Source of the DNA: Woeseiaceae bacterium
GTDB lineage: Bacteria; Pseudomonadota; Gammaproteobacteria; Steroidobacterales; Woeseiaceae
Direction: 5' to 3'
Assembly: GCA_028289545.1 (NCBI GenBank)
Contig: JANQPG010000001.1
Coordinates: 45,206 to 109,205, forward strand
Length of the DNA: 64,000 nucleotides
The translations under genes and the position numbers were made by a program. Below are positions 50,965 through 59,371 of this stretch, piece after piece (the first letter of the stretch is position 1; every line of letters begins with the position of its first letter). Under the pieces are notes generated by a model that saw only the letters and a program-made list of their open reading frames with translations, made no database searches and was not told the origin of the DNA.

Positions 50965-51500
50965 TAGGGGCGGTCCTTGCGGCGGCCGGCGTATTTGCGG
51001 GCTCCGCGGCCGGGGTCGATCCGTCCGAGTGGGATCGAATTGGTGAGGACGTCTGGAGTCACGCGGACGGCGTGATTGAGGCGGGACCGGTCGAGGCAAC
51101 GGGCTTTCTCGTGTCGCCGCAGGTCTATGGAGATTTTCGCCTCTCTCTGGAGTACTGGGTCGAGGACCACACCAACAGCGGCATCTATATTCGCTGTTCG
51201 AGCAGCAAAGAGATCAACCCGGACACCTGCTACGAAGTCAATATTTGGGACAGTCATCCGAATCAGCCCTCCCGCACCGGCAGCATCGTCAAGTTTGTCG
51301 AGCCGGCCGTGAAGATTGACGGCCTCGAGCGCTGGGTACGCGTGGAGGTTATTGCCGCGGGGGATCGAATCGAAGCCCGATTCGACGACAAGGTGACGGC
51401 TGTGCTGAACAGCGACCGGTCCCTTGGCGGCAACATTGCGCTGCAGTATGCAGGCAAGAACGTGCTGAAGTTTCGAAACGTCGCCATCGACGTTCGATAA
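50943..51500 (+). CDS. DUF1080 (3-keto-disaccharide hydrolase type) protein
   Basis: A 185-residue exported protein. The signal peptide (MKKSVLALGAVLAAAGVFAGSAAG) starts at GTG 50943. The concanavalin-like DUF1080 domain shows VYGDFRLSLEYWVEDHTNSGIYIR and CYEVNIWDSHPNQPSRTGS, ending in strands LQYAGKNVLKFRNVAI. Members have been linked to cleavage of 3-keto-glycosides produced by Gfo/Idh-type oxidation, and such an oxidoreductase is encoded divergently here (47943). The gene start overlaps the start of the lyase gene on the other strand. Confidence 0.88.
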   Translation: MKKSVLALGAVLAAAGVFAGSAAGVDPSEWDRIGEDVWSHADGVIEAGPVEATGFLVSPQVYGDFRLSLEYWVEDHTNSGIYIRCSSSKEINPDTCYEVNIWDSHPNQPSRTGSIVKFVEPAVKIDGLERWVRVEVIAAGDRIEARFDDKVTAVLNSDRSLGGNIALQYAGKNVLKFRNVAIDVR

Positions 51501-51595
51501 GCCATACACCAATAGCGAATGTCGCAGCGAGTCCGCGTGAGGCCGGTCCTGCGCGCGGACTTCATACGACAGTCATATCTACCAAGGGGATAAAC

Positions 51596-52018
51596 ATGCT
51601 GACTATTCAACGCCTGGATCTCGCGGACGCGCGGAAACTCATTGCCGGGGCTGCGGCAAAAGCCGCCGAGATCGGCGTGCCGATGTGTATTGCCGTTGTG
51701 GACGAGTCCGGTCATCTCATTGCTTTCGAACGCATGGACGGCGGCAAGGCAACCAGCGTCACTATTGCGCAGGACAAGGCGTTTACCGCCGGTGCGGCCC
51801 GCAAGGCGACACACGAATACAACGCGGCCAACGTTCCGGGGCAACTCGCCTTCGGAATCCACACCGAGGTCGGCGGGCGCTTGAGTTCCGTCGGGGGCGG
51901 GCTGCCGGTCATGTCGGGCGATGTTGTTGTCGGCGGCATCGGTCTGAGTTCCGGAACGCCGCAGCAGGACATGGCCTGCGCGCAGGCCGGAATCGATGCC
52001 TGGTTAGCGGCCGACTGA
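51596..52018 (+). CDS. GlcG/HbpS-family heme-binding-like protein
   Basis: A 140-residue protein of the GlcG/HbpS (DUF336) family. IGVPMCIAVVDESGHLIAFERMDG, AFTAGAARKATHEY and GGRLSSVGGGLPVMSGDVVVGGIGLSSG are the conserved segments. GlcG is found in glycolate operons of enterobacteria, though its activity is unsettled; related HbpS binds heme. No signal peptide. AAGGGGATAAAC provides a good ribosome site. The neighbouring glycerate kinase and malate synthase G fit a glycolate/glyoxylate theme. Confidence 0.9.
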   Translation: MLTIQRLDLADARKLIAGAAAKAAEIGVPMCIAVVDESGHLIAFERMDGGKATSVTIAQDKAFTAGAARKATHEYNAANVPGQLAFGIHTEVGGRLSSVGGGLPVMSGDVVVGGIGLSSGTPQQDMACAQAGIDAWLAAD

Positions 52019-52060
52019 GTTACGGGCGGCAGGCGGGCGATCGAAGCGAATTCTTCACGA

Positions 52061-52393
52061 CTATTCGACATTCGGATACAGGCTGTCCTCTTCGAGGATG
52101 CGGAGATTGTTTTGCACCCGCTGCACGCCCGGCATGCCGGCCGCAATGCGCCCGGCTTCTTCCCAGCCGTCGTAGTCACGCACCGACCCGTTCAGCGTGA
52201 CCACACCGGGTTCGCAGCGGGGATAGATCAGGAACGAACGCACGACCGGATCGCGAAACAGCTCGCGTTTCAGCTCGTCGCACATCTGGCGCAGCGCAAG
52301 CGTTTCCGGCGTCGGCGTCGTTTGCCCGGCGCAAGCGGCGAGCAACGGCAGACACAAGGCGGCGAGGGCGTAGTTTCTCAGGCTGGAGAACAT
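52061..52393 (-). CDS. Lipoprotein with BON domain
   Basis: A 110-residue lipoprotein: MFSSLRNYALAALCLPLLAAC ends in lipobox LAAC. The mature protein contains a single BON domain (LKRELFRDPVVRSFLIY... VVTLNGSVRDYDGWEEAGRI... VQRVQNNLRI), a small fold associated with envelope maintenance and membrane binding. ATG 52393 is preferred to GTG 52402. It is convergent with the GlcG gene, with 42 bp between. Confidence 0.85.
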   Translation of the reverse strand: MFSSLRNYALAALCLPLLAACAGQTTPTPETLALRQMCDELKRELFRDPVVRSFLIYPRCEPGVVTLNGSVRDYDGWEEAGRIAAGMPGVQRVQNNLRILEEDSLYPNVE

Positions 52394-52469
52394 AGGTAAC
52401 ACTTCGCTTGTTCAGTGGTTCCAGTATGTATCAGGTCGTTCCTTGACGTCTGCTTGTTCGGTTAACGGT

Positions 52470-53747
52470 TCAATTGATCAGGATCATACGAAAATCGTTT
52501 ACGTTGGTTCGCGTGGGGCCCGTGATCACTTCGTCGCCGAGCGATTCGAAGAAACTGCCGGAATCGTGCCTCTCAAGGTGGTTCAGCGCATCCAGGCGGT
52601 GCGCCGAGGCGCGGGCTATGGTACCCCCGTCGACCAGGGCGCCCGCGACGGGACCGGTCTGGCCTGACTGCCCGTCAACGCCGTCGGTATCGGCGACGAG
52701 TGCCGAAACGCGCTCGGCCGTCTGCAGATTGAGGGCAAGTGCGAGCGCAAATTCGCGATTGGGTCCGCCGTAGCCCGCGTGCTGGTCGTTCGAAAAGCGC
52801 ACTGTGACTTCGCCTCCCGATAGCAGCGCCAATTTTTGATCGTTGTGGTTCGCGCAGAGTGTCGCCATGCGCGCACCTTCCTCGGCCGCGTTGCCCTCGA
52901 TGTCGTCGCCGAGAATCCGTGTCCGGTAACCGTGTTCCGCCGCCAGCTTCGCTGCCGTCTGCAGCGCATCGATAGGGCGGGCAATGATGTGGTAATTGAG
53001 GTCCGCGTGGGCAAGCGCGGGTTTTTCCTGCGGAGCTGTTAGCAGGCTGCGGACGCTTTGCGGTGCTTCGATGGCGTATCGCGAGAGCAAGTCCCGGACG
53101 TCGTCGCGCGACACGTAAGACGGTACGGTCGGTCCCGATCCGATGATATCGGGGTTGTCACCCACAACGTCGGAAATGGCAAGTGTCGTGACAGGCGCCG
53201 GGCTGCAGGCGCTGGCCAATCGGCCGCCTTTGATCGCCGACAGGAATTTTCGGATGGCGTTCAGCTCATCGATCCTGGCGCCTGCCGCAAACATTGCCTG
53301 CACCAACTGGCGCTGGTCGGTGAGCGTCACGCCTTTTGCGGGTGCGCAGAGCAGCGCCGATGCACCACCCGAGATGAGCACGACAACGCGATCGTTGGCC
53401 GTTGCGTCGTGCGCCAGCGCCAGCATGTGCGTCGCTGCGCGAACGCTGCGCTCGTCGGACAGCGGGTGCGCGGCTCGCCGCACGTCGATGAGATCGAGCT
53501 GGGCCGGCTCACCGTCCGGTATTACGATCAGTCCCGAAACGGCGGCCTGGGGAAACTCCGTTCGGTAGTACGTTTCCGCCACTTCCGCCATGCGGGCCGT
53601 TGCTTTGCCCGCGCCGAATATCAGCAAGCGCCCGTCCGCCGGCGGGTCGGGCAAATAGCGCCGCATGGACTCGTCCGCCTGGCAGCGTGTCACGGCCGCG
53701 GCAAAGGCGGCTTCCAGTATCCGGCGCTGAGAGGTGGACTCCGTCAT
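52470..53747 (-). CDS. Glycerate 2-kinase (MOFRL family)
   Basis: A 425-residue enzyme of the glycerate 2-kinase (GckA/TtuD) family, formerly annotated as hydroxypyruvate reductase. It has LLIFGAGKATARMAEVAE, RVVVLISGGASALLCAPAKG, ISDVVGDNPDIIGSGPTVP and the C-terminal MOFRL segment with GGPNREFALALALNLQ and DTDGVDGQSGQTGPVAG. It converts D-glycerate to 2-phosphoglycerate in the glyoxylate/glycerate route. The gene starts 9 bp after malate synthase G on the same strand, so glyoxylate can be used by either enzyme from one transcript. Confidence 0.92.
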   Translation of the reverse strand: MTESTSQRRILEAAFAAAVTRCQADESMRRYLPDPPADGRLLIFGAGKATARMAEVAETYYRTEFPQAAVSGLIVIPDGEPAQLDLIDVRRAAHPLSDERSVRAATHMLALAHDATANDRVVVLISGGASALLCAPAKGVTLTDQRQLVQAMFAAGARIDELNAIRKFLSAIKGGRLASACSPAPVTTLAISDVVGDNPDIIGSGPTVPSYVSRDDVRDLLSRYAIEAPQSVRSLLTAPQEKPALAHADLNYHIIARPIDALQTAAKLAAEHGYRTRILGDDIEGNAAEEGARMATLCANHNDQKLALLSGGEVTVRFSNDQHAGYGGPNREFALALALNLQTAERVSALVADTDGVDGQSGQTGPVAGALVDGGTIARASAHRLDALNHLERHDSGSFFESLGDEVITGPTRTNVNDFRMILIN

Positions 53748-53756
53748 CGCGAAACG

Positions 53757-55994
53757 TCAGCCTGCCGCAAGCTGTTGTTTGCGTTGCCGTCGGAAAGCAT
53801 GCAGCAGCGGTTCGGTGTAGCCGCTCGGTTGCCGAGTGCCTTCGAAGATGAGGGCCGAGGCCGCTTGAAAAGCCAGGCTGTCCGCAGGGTTGTCGGTCAT
53901 GCGTCGATACGCCGGGTCGTCGGCGTTTTGTTCGTCGACAATCGCCGCCATGCGCAGCAAGGTGCGTCTGACCTGCGCTTTGTCGCAGACCCCGTGCAGC
54001 AGCCAGTTGGCGATGTGTTGACTTGAGATGCGGAGCGTCGCGCGGTCTTCCATGAGGTTGACGCCGTTGATGTCGGGCACCTTGGAACAGCCGATGCCCT
54101 GGTCGATCCAGCGTACGACGTAACCCAGGATCCCCTGGGCATTGTTGTCGAGTTCGGCCTGGATAGCCTCGGGCGAGAGCGCTTCCGGGTTTCCCAGCGG
54201 CGGCGTAAGAATGTCGTCGAGGCTTGCGGTTTGTCTGCTGGCAAGCTGTTGCTGGCGAGCTCTGACGTCGATGTCGTGGTAGTGCATCGCGTGCAGGCTC
54301 GCCGCGGTGGGCGAGGGCACCCAGGCGCAGTTGGCGCCGGCTTCCGGGTGCGCCTGCTTGGTATCCATCATCTCCCGCATGGCATCGGTCTTCGGGAACA
54401 TACCTTTGCCGATCTGGCCTTTGCCGGGCAGTCCACAGCGTATGCCGATGTCGACGTTCCAGTCTTCGTAAGCCTGGATCCACGCTTGTTGTTTGATGGT
54501 CTCCTTGGGCAGCATGGGGCCCAGGTGCATGCTCGTGTGGATTTCGTCGCCGGTGCGGTCGAGAAATCCCGTATTGATGAACACCAGCCGTTCCCGCACT
54601 TCGCGAATGCACTCGGCGAGGTTCACCGTGGTGCGGCGTTCCTCATCCATGACGCCAACCTTTATCGTGTTGCGGTCGAGTCCGTAGAGATCCTCGACGG
54701 CCGTCATTAGCGTGTTGCAGAAAGCCACTTCGTCGGGCCCGTGCATCTTGGGCTTGACGATGTAGACCGAGCCCGAGCGGCTGTTCCTGAGCGCATTTCG
54801 CCGGCGTATGTCGTTGAGGGCGCAGCCCACGGTGACAATCGCGTCCAGAATACCTTCGAACACCTCGTCGCCGTTGGTGTCGAGCAGCGCATCGGTCCGC
54901 ATCAGGTGCCCGACATTGCGCACGAGCATTAGGCTTCGGCCAGGTAATACAAGCGCCGAGCCGTCGACGGCCGTGTAGCGGCGGTCTGCGTTCAGCCGCC
55001 GCGATCGCGTTTGTCCGCCTTTATCGAACGACGCGTCGAGTGTGCCCTGCATCAGGCCAAACCAGTTTCGGTACACCTCGGTCTTGTCCTCCGCGTCGAC
55101 CGCAGCCACCGAATCCTCGCAGTCCTGAATGGTCGTTACGGCCGACTCCAGCACGACGTCGGCGACGTTGGCTCGCGCAGTGCCGCCGATCGGACTTTCG
55201 GGATCGATGCAAATCTCGATGTGCAGACCGTGGTTCCTGAACAGCAGCGTCGTTGCCGATCCCTCGTGCGCATAGGCGACAAACTGGCGGCTGTCGGCAA
55301 GGTCGACACGCCGGCCATCGGTGAGCAATATGCCGAGCTCGGCGGCTTCACCATCGGTGCTCAACTCGTAGCGCGCAACCTCACCGTGTGTCGCCGAACT
55401 CAACGGCAGCGCGCGGTCGAGGAAACCGGCGGCGTATTCGATGACCGCGGCGCCGCGAACCGGATTGTAGGCGCCGCTCTGCTGCTTGCCGTCCGCGTCG
55501 TCGATCACGTCGCTGCCGTACAGTGCGTCGTAGAGACTGCCCCAGCGCGCGTTGGCGGCGTTGAGCGCGAAGCGCGCGTTGTTGACCGGCACGACAAGCT
55601 GCGGGCCGGCAATGCTGGCGATCTCCGGGTCGACGTTCTCTGTAGCAATCCGGAAGTCGGCGCCGCGCGCCTTCAGATAACCGATGTGTTCGAGAAAAGC
55701 CCGATCCTCGCCGGACTCCCGAGTGCCTCCGCCCGGGTCCGCCACGCTCCCGTTGTCGTGATCGCCCTGACGGGTCTTTCGGCAATAGGCGTCGATGTCG
55801 GCCTGCAGGCGTTCGCGCCTGTCGAGCAGAGCGCTGTTGACCGGCGCCAGCGTCTCGACGATGTGCTGAACGCCGTCCCAGAAGGCTCCTGCGTCAAAGC
55901 CGATCGCCGGCAACAGTTCCTGCTCGATAAAACGTCGGAACGTCGGATGGACGGTGAGCTGTTCGACGGTCTGCTGGGATTTGTTCACTGTCAT
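53757..55994 (-). CDS. glcB: Malate synthase G
   Basis: A 745-residue monomeric malate synthase, condensing glyoxylate with acetyl-CoA to malate. It shows the G-isoform segments MHGPDEVAFCNTLMTAVEDLYGL, INTGFLDRTGDEIHTSM, and HPEAGANCAWVPSPTAASLHA; the large length and the inserted alpha/beta domain (about 130-270) separate it from the A isoform. The ATG at 55994 (MTVNKSQQ) is chosen; an earlier in-frame start would add 32 residues of unlike composition. With GlcDEF it lets the cell grow on glycolate. Confidence 0.94.
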   Translation of the reverse strand: MTVNKSQQTVEQLTVHPTFRRFIEQELLPAIGFDAGAFWDGVQHIVETLAPVNSALLDRRERLQADIDAYCRKTRQGDHDNGSVADPGGGTRESGEDRAFLEHIGYLKARGADFRIATENVDPEIASIAGPQLVVPVNNARFALNAANARWGSLYDALYGSDVIDDADGKQQSGAYNPVRGAAVIEYAAGFLDRALPLSSATHGEVARYELSTDGEAAELGILLTDGRRVDLADSRQFVAYAHEGSATTLLFRNHGLHIEICIDPESPIGGTARANVADVVLESAVTTIQDCEDSVAAVDAEDKTEVYRNWFGLMQGTLDASFDKGGQTRSRRLNADRRYTAVDGSALVLPGRSLMLVRNVGHLMRTDALLDTNGDEVFEGILDAIVTVGCALNDIRRRNALRNSRSGSVYIVKPKMHGPDEVAFCNTLMTAVEDLYGLDRNTIKVGVMDEERRTTVNLAECIREVRERLVFINTGFLDRTGDEIHTSMHLGPMLPKETIKQQAWIQAYEDWNVDIGIRCGLPGKGQIGKGMFPKTDAMREMMDTKQAHPEAGANCAWVPSPTAASLHAMHYHDIDVRARQQQLASRQTASLDDILTPPLGNPEALSPEAIQAELDNNAQGILGYVVRWIDQGIGCSKVPDINGVNLMEDRATLRISSQHIANWLLHGVCDKAQVRRTLLRMAAIVDEQNADDPAYRRMTDNPADSLAFQAASALIFEGTRQPSGYTEPLLHAFRRQRKQQLAAG

Positions 55995-56137
55995 CTGTTC
56001 ACTGCTGTCGTGTGTTCCCGGGGTTCGCGATCCGAAAGAGACCGTGCTGGCCGAGCCAACCCGAGCCGTAACCCATTGCTGGGATGACACCGGGTCCGGC
56101 CGGCGACAGGCTCAGGTTGGCTCGATAATCTCAAGCA

Positions 56138-58429
56138 TCAGGCGCTCAGTTGTTCGGCCGTGATCGGCAGCGAGCGAATGCGTTTTCTGGTCGCCGCGTA
56201 GAGCGCGTTGGCCAGCGCGGGCGCGTACGGCGGTACACCCGGCTCGCCGACGCCGCAGGGCCGCAAATGGATGAAGTCGTCGACGACGTGCACGCGCACG
56301 TCGAGCGGCGCGTCGCTCATGCGCGATACGCTGTAGTCGTGAAAATTGCTTTGCTCGACCGCACCGCGGCGGGTCGTGATTTTTCCGTTCCTTGCGATCG
56401 AATTGCCGTAAACGCAAGCGCCTTCGATCTGCTTGCGGATGCCTTCCGGATTGACGTAGCGTCCGCAGTCGATGGCCACGTCGACGCGCGGCACCGTAAA
56501 CGTACCGTCCTCGGCAACGGCCACCCGAACGGCCGTCGCAACGTAGCTGTGAAACGAGCGATGACAGGCGAGCCCAATGCCTTGTCCCGGAGGCAGTTTT
56601 TCGCCGTAATCCGAACGCTCGGCGACCGCGCGCAACGCATTGGCCAGGCGCTTGGGACTGACGGGCCACTCTTCGACCGTATCGCCGTAATTCCAGAACT
56701 CTTCCACGCCGTCCGCCGCGAGATCCAGCTCGTCATCGTCCCCGATCAGCTCGAGCATGAACTCGAGAGGGTCGCGTCCCGCGGCAACGGCCAGTTCGTT
56801 AACGAAGCTGTTGATCGCAAAAGCGTGCTGAATGTTGTTGACGGAGCGGTACCAGCCGACGCGAATCATCGTGTCCGTCTGGCCGGTTTCGATGCGGATG
56901 TTCGGGATGCGCGTATAAGGCAAATCCACGAGACCCATACCGACTTCGAGGTTCGAGCTGTCGCGCTGGCCGGGGTTCCACAACGCAAACAGCGTCGGGG
57001 CCGCCATGCAGTGATGCCACGCCGTGACCTTGCCGTCCTTGTCCAGCGCCGCCTTGACGTGCTGCGCGCTCGCGGCGTGGTAATAGCCGTTTTGAATCTC
57101 GTCTTCGCGCGTCCATTGCACGCGAACCGGAGCGCCAACCTCTCGCGACAGCAGCGCCGCTTCGCAGGCGAAGTCCGGTTTGGATTTGCGCCCGAAGCCG
57201 CCGCCGAGGAGCGTAATGTGGCACTCCACGTCGGCCATATCGATGCCCAGCGCTTCGGCAACGTACTGGCGCGTTTCGTTGGGCGCCTGCGTCGGTGCCC
57301 AGATACGCACGGGCGTCGACGTGGCGTCGACCGTGGCGACAGGGGGCTCCATGGGCGTGTGCGTAAAGTAGGGGACAAAATACTCCGCCTCGACGACGTT
57401 GTCGGCGGCTTCGAAGGCGTCGTCAACGCTGCCGCGGTCGCGCATGCGTTTGCCGCCTTTCCTTGCCGCTTCGACGAGCGCCTGATCGTAGTTGGCCGAT
57501 TCGTGAGTCACGAACGGTCCGTCGTCCCAGTCGATGTCGAGCAGATCGCGGCCGCGCGTGACCGACCAGGTGTTGCTGCCGATAACCGCAACGCCGCCGA
57601 GGGCCCGAAACTGTGCCGGCGTGTCGGTCGCCAGCGCCGGCACTTCGACAACGCTGTCGACGCCGTCGAGCTTCAAAGCCTCGCTGGCGTCGAAGCGGCG
57701 CAGGCGGCCGCGATACACCGGTGGCCTCGCGATCACGGCGATCTTCAGGTTCGGCAGGTCGACGTCGGCGCCATAGACAGCACGTCCCGTGCTCATGTCC
57801 CGATTGTCGATGACCGGCATGTCCTTGCCGATATAGCGCCATTCGGACGGTTGCTTGAGGCGCGGCGCCGGGGCATCCGGTCCCGGGTTCAGGTCCATGT
57901 CGGCGGCGGTTTCCACGACGTCGCCAAAATCGACCGAATCGCCCGTGTCGCGCCGGTACAGGCGATGCCGGTCGGCGTATACGGCGGAGCGATCCACACC
58001 CCACTGTTCGGCGGCAGCGCGTTCGAGGATGTCGCGCGCCGCGGCACCGAGTTCCCGCATGACCTGGAACGAATGCCGTGTGCTGCGCGAGCCGTCGGTG
58101 TTTTGCGCATCCTTGCCGGCCGGGTCGTATTTTTCGGGATCGCCCGGCGCCTGCCAGACCTGAATGCGATTCCAGTCGGCCTCGAGCTCGTCGGCCAGGA
58201 TCATGGGCATACCCGTACGCACCCCCTGACCCATTTCCGAACGGCTGCAGGTGAGCGTCACCGTGCCGTCGAGGTCGATCTTCACAAAATGATTGAGGAT
58301 TGCGGCCGGGTTGCCCTTGAGGGCGGCAAGCACGGGATTCGGCGCGAGCTGCGCGCCAAGCACGAGGGCGGTTGTCGCGCCGGACGACGCAATAAACTGC
58401 CGCCGGCTCATGTTGCGGATAGTGGCCAT
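56138..58429 (-). CDS. Molybdopterin-binding subunit of xanthine-oxidase-family hydroxylase (IorB type)
   Basis: A 763-residue large subunit with a Tat signal (NMSRRQFIASSGATTALVLG), so the enzyme is exported. It has QMGQG-like SEMGQGVRTGMP, HTPMEPPVATVD, GGGFGRKSKPDFACEAA, and the active-site GVGEPGVPPYAP with the catalytic Glu. These features match isoquinoline 1-oxidoreductase beta-type subunits, which hydroxylate N-heterocycles or oxidise aldehydes in the periplasm, passing electrons to cytochromes. The gene begins one base after the small-subunit stop. The cytochrome partner is not in the window. Substrate unknown. Confidence 0.9.
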   Translation of the reverse strand: MATIRNMSRRQFIASSGATTALVLGAQLAPNPVLAALKGNPAAILNHFVKIDLDGTVTLTCSRSEMGQGVRTGMPMILADELEADWNRIQVWQAPGDPEKYDPAGKDAQNTDGSRSTRHSFQVMRELGAAARDILERAAAEQWGVDRSAVYADRHRLYRRDTGDSVDFGDVVETAADMDLNPGPDAPAPRLKQPSEWRYIGKDMPVIDNRDMSTGRAVYGADVDLPNLKIAVIARPPVYRGRLRRFDASEALKLDGVDSVVEVPALATDTPAQFRALGGVAVIGSNTWSVTRGRDLLDIDWDDGPFVTHESANYDQALVEAARKGGKRMRDRGSVDDAFEAADNVVEAEYFVPYFTHTPMEPPVATVDATSTPVRIWAPTQAPNETRQYVAEALGIDMADVECHITLLGGGFGRKSKPDFACEAALLSREVGAPVRVQWTREDEIQNGYYHAASAQHVKAALDKDGKVTAWHHCMAAPTLFALWNPGQRDSSNLEVGMGLVDLPYTRIPNIRIETGQTDTMIRVGWYRSVNNIQHAFAINSFVNELAVAAGRDPLEFMLELIGDDDELDLAADGVEEFWNYGDTVEEWPVSPKRLANALRAVAERSDYGEKLPPGQGIGLACHRSFHSYVATAVRVAVAEDGTFTVPRVDVAIDCGRYVNPEGIRKQIEGACVYGNSIARNGKITTRRGAVEQSNFHDYSVSRMSDAPLDVRVHVVDDFIHLRPCGVGEPGVPPYAPALANALYAATRKRIRSLPITAEQLSA

Positions 58430-58430
58430 G

Positions 58431-58883
58431 TCACACCTCCGATGCGGCCGTTTTGACCGCCGCAAGGATGCGCTGGTAAGTGCCGCAGCGGCAGATGTTG
58501 CCCTGCATGGCGTTGCTGATCTGCGTGTCGCTCGGCTTGGGCGTAGTCGCCAGCAGCGCAGCGGCCTGCATGATCTGGCCGGACTGGCAATAGCCGCATT
58601 GCGGGACGTTGTGCTGCCGCCATGCGCGCTGCACGGGGTGCTCGCCTGCCGGGTCGAGGCCCTCTATGGTGGTGATCTCGCCTTCGTTCGCGGCGGCAAT
58701 CGGCGTTACGCAGGCGCGCACGGCGGAGCCGTTCAGATGTACGGTGCAGGCGCCGCACAGCGCCCGGCCGCAGCCGAACTTCGTGCCCGCGAGCCCCAGT
58801 TCGTCACGCACGTACCAAAGGATCGGCATATTGGGGTCGCCGTCGAAACTGCGGCGCACGCCATTGATTTTGAAAGAGACCAT
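58431..58883 (-). CDS. [2Fe-2S] subunit of xanthine-oxidase-family hydroxylase (IorA type)
   Basis: A 150-residue electron-transfer subunit with two [2Fe-2S] clusters: a plant-ferredoxin-type domain ([17 protein letters not shown]) and a helical domain with [10 protein letters not shown] and [12 protein letters not shown]. It pairs with the molybdopterin subunit encoded next. No signal peptide, so it is probably carried through Tat together with the large subunit. AGGAGGAAA lies just upstream of the ATG on the minus strand. Confidence 0.94.
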   Translation of the reverse strand: MVSFKINGVRRSFDGDPNMPILWYVRDELGLAGTKFGCGRALCGACTVHLNGSAVRACVTPIAAANEGEITTIEGLDPAGEHPVQRAWRQHNVPQCGYCQSGQIMQAAALLATTPKPSDTQISNAMQGNICRCGTYQRILAAVKTAASEV

Positions 58884-58986
58884 ACGCTTTCCTCCTCAGT
58901 CCTCGTACGTCCGCGGGGTGGCCAATGCCGACGGTACGAGTGTCCATCCCCCCGTGGGTGGAATTCGGTATGACGGTTCTTAGAAA

Positions 58987-59029
58987 TTACAACATAGCGA
59001 TATCCTAGCAGTATTGTAATAAATATTAC
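58987..59029. promoter_or_regulatory. Inverted repeats in the iorA promoter region
   Basis: TTACAA (58987-58992) and TTGTAA (59014-59019) form an inverted repeat with 21 bp between arms. Overlapping it is GTAATA-AA-TATTAC (59016-59029), a perfect 14-bp palindrome. The region is AT-rich in an otherwise GC-rich genome and lies 104-147 bp upstream of iorA. Arms of the same type with the same 21-bp spacing occur at 63888-63920. Confidence 0.4.
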
Positions 59030-59107
59030 GAATTTTCCGTCAGCGATACCCCACGTTCTATTCCGCTGACGGCAAAAAACTGCGGGTCGTGGGGCTGCCG
59101 GGTGGCC

Positions 59108-59371
59108 AGTGGGCCGCTCGATAAATTCCTACACTTTCAGAGCGAACGGACAGTGTCAGGACAAGGCGCGAGTTGTGGCCATAACCCAGCTATGGCTGCG
59201 GCTCGCAACGCGGTACTGGCGCTGTCCGTTCGCTCCCTGCGGGCGGGCGCTGCCGGCCCGCTGGACGGCGTTACGCCGCTTGACAAGGGCACGCCATTGT
59301 CGGCGCGACGTGCCTTGCCAGCGAACCGGCAGCACCCGCTGAAAGCGTAGGAATTTATCGAGCGGCCCACT
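59108..59371. mobile_element. 264-bp structured element with 33-bp terminal inverted repeats (MITE/REP-like)
   Basis: The left arm 59108-59140 and the reverse complement of the right arm 59339-59371 match at 32 of 33 bases; both begin AGTGGGCCGCTCGATAAATT. Inside are further nested inverted repeats: AGCGAACGGACAG (59141-59153) with CTGTCCGTTCGCT (59222-59234); a hairpin around TGGCCATA...TATGGC near 59176-59206; and GCACG...CGTGC near 59290-59312. No reading frame with known homology is evident, so it would be non-autonomous. No target duplication is visible. A 43-bp derivative is at 5957-5999. It could alternatively encode a structured RNA. Confidence 0.75.

Noticed and set aside
55011..56087. 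Plus-strand frame opposite malate synthase G
   Set aside because: Antisense shadow of a clearly conserved gene.
56150..58456. Very long open frame on the plus strand opposite the IorB gene
   Set aside because: It is exactly antisense to a well-conserved molybdenum hydroxylase subunit, has no recognisable motif and an Arg/Val-rich composition typical of antisense frames in GC-rich DNA.
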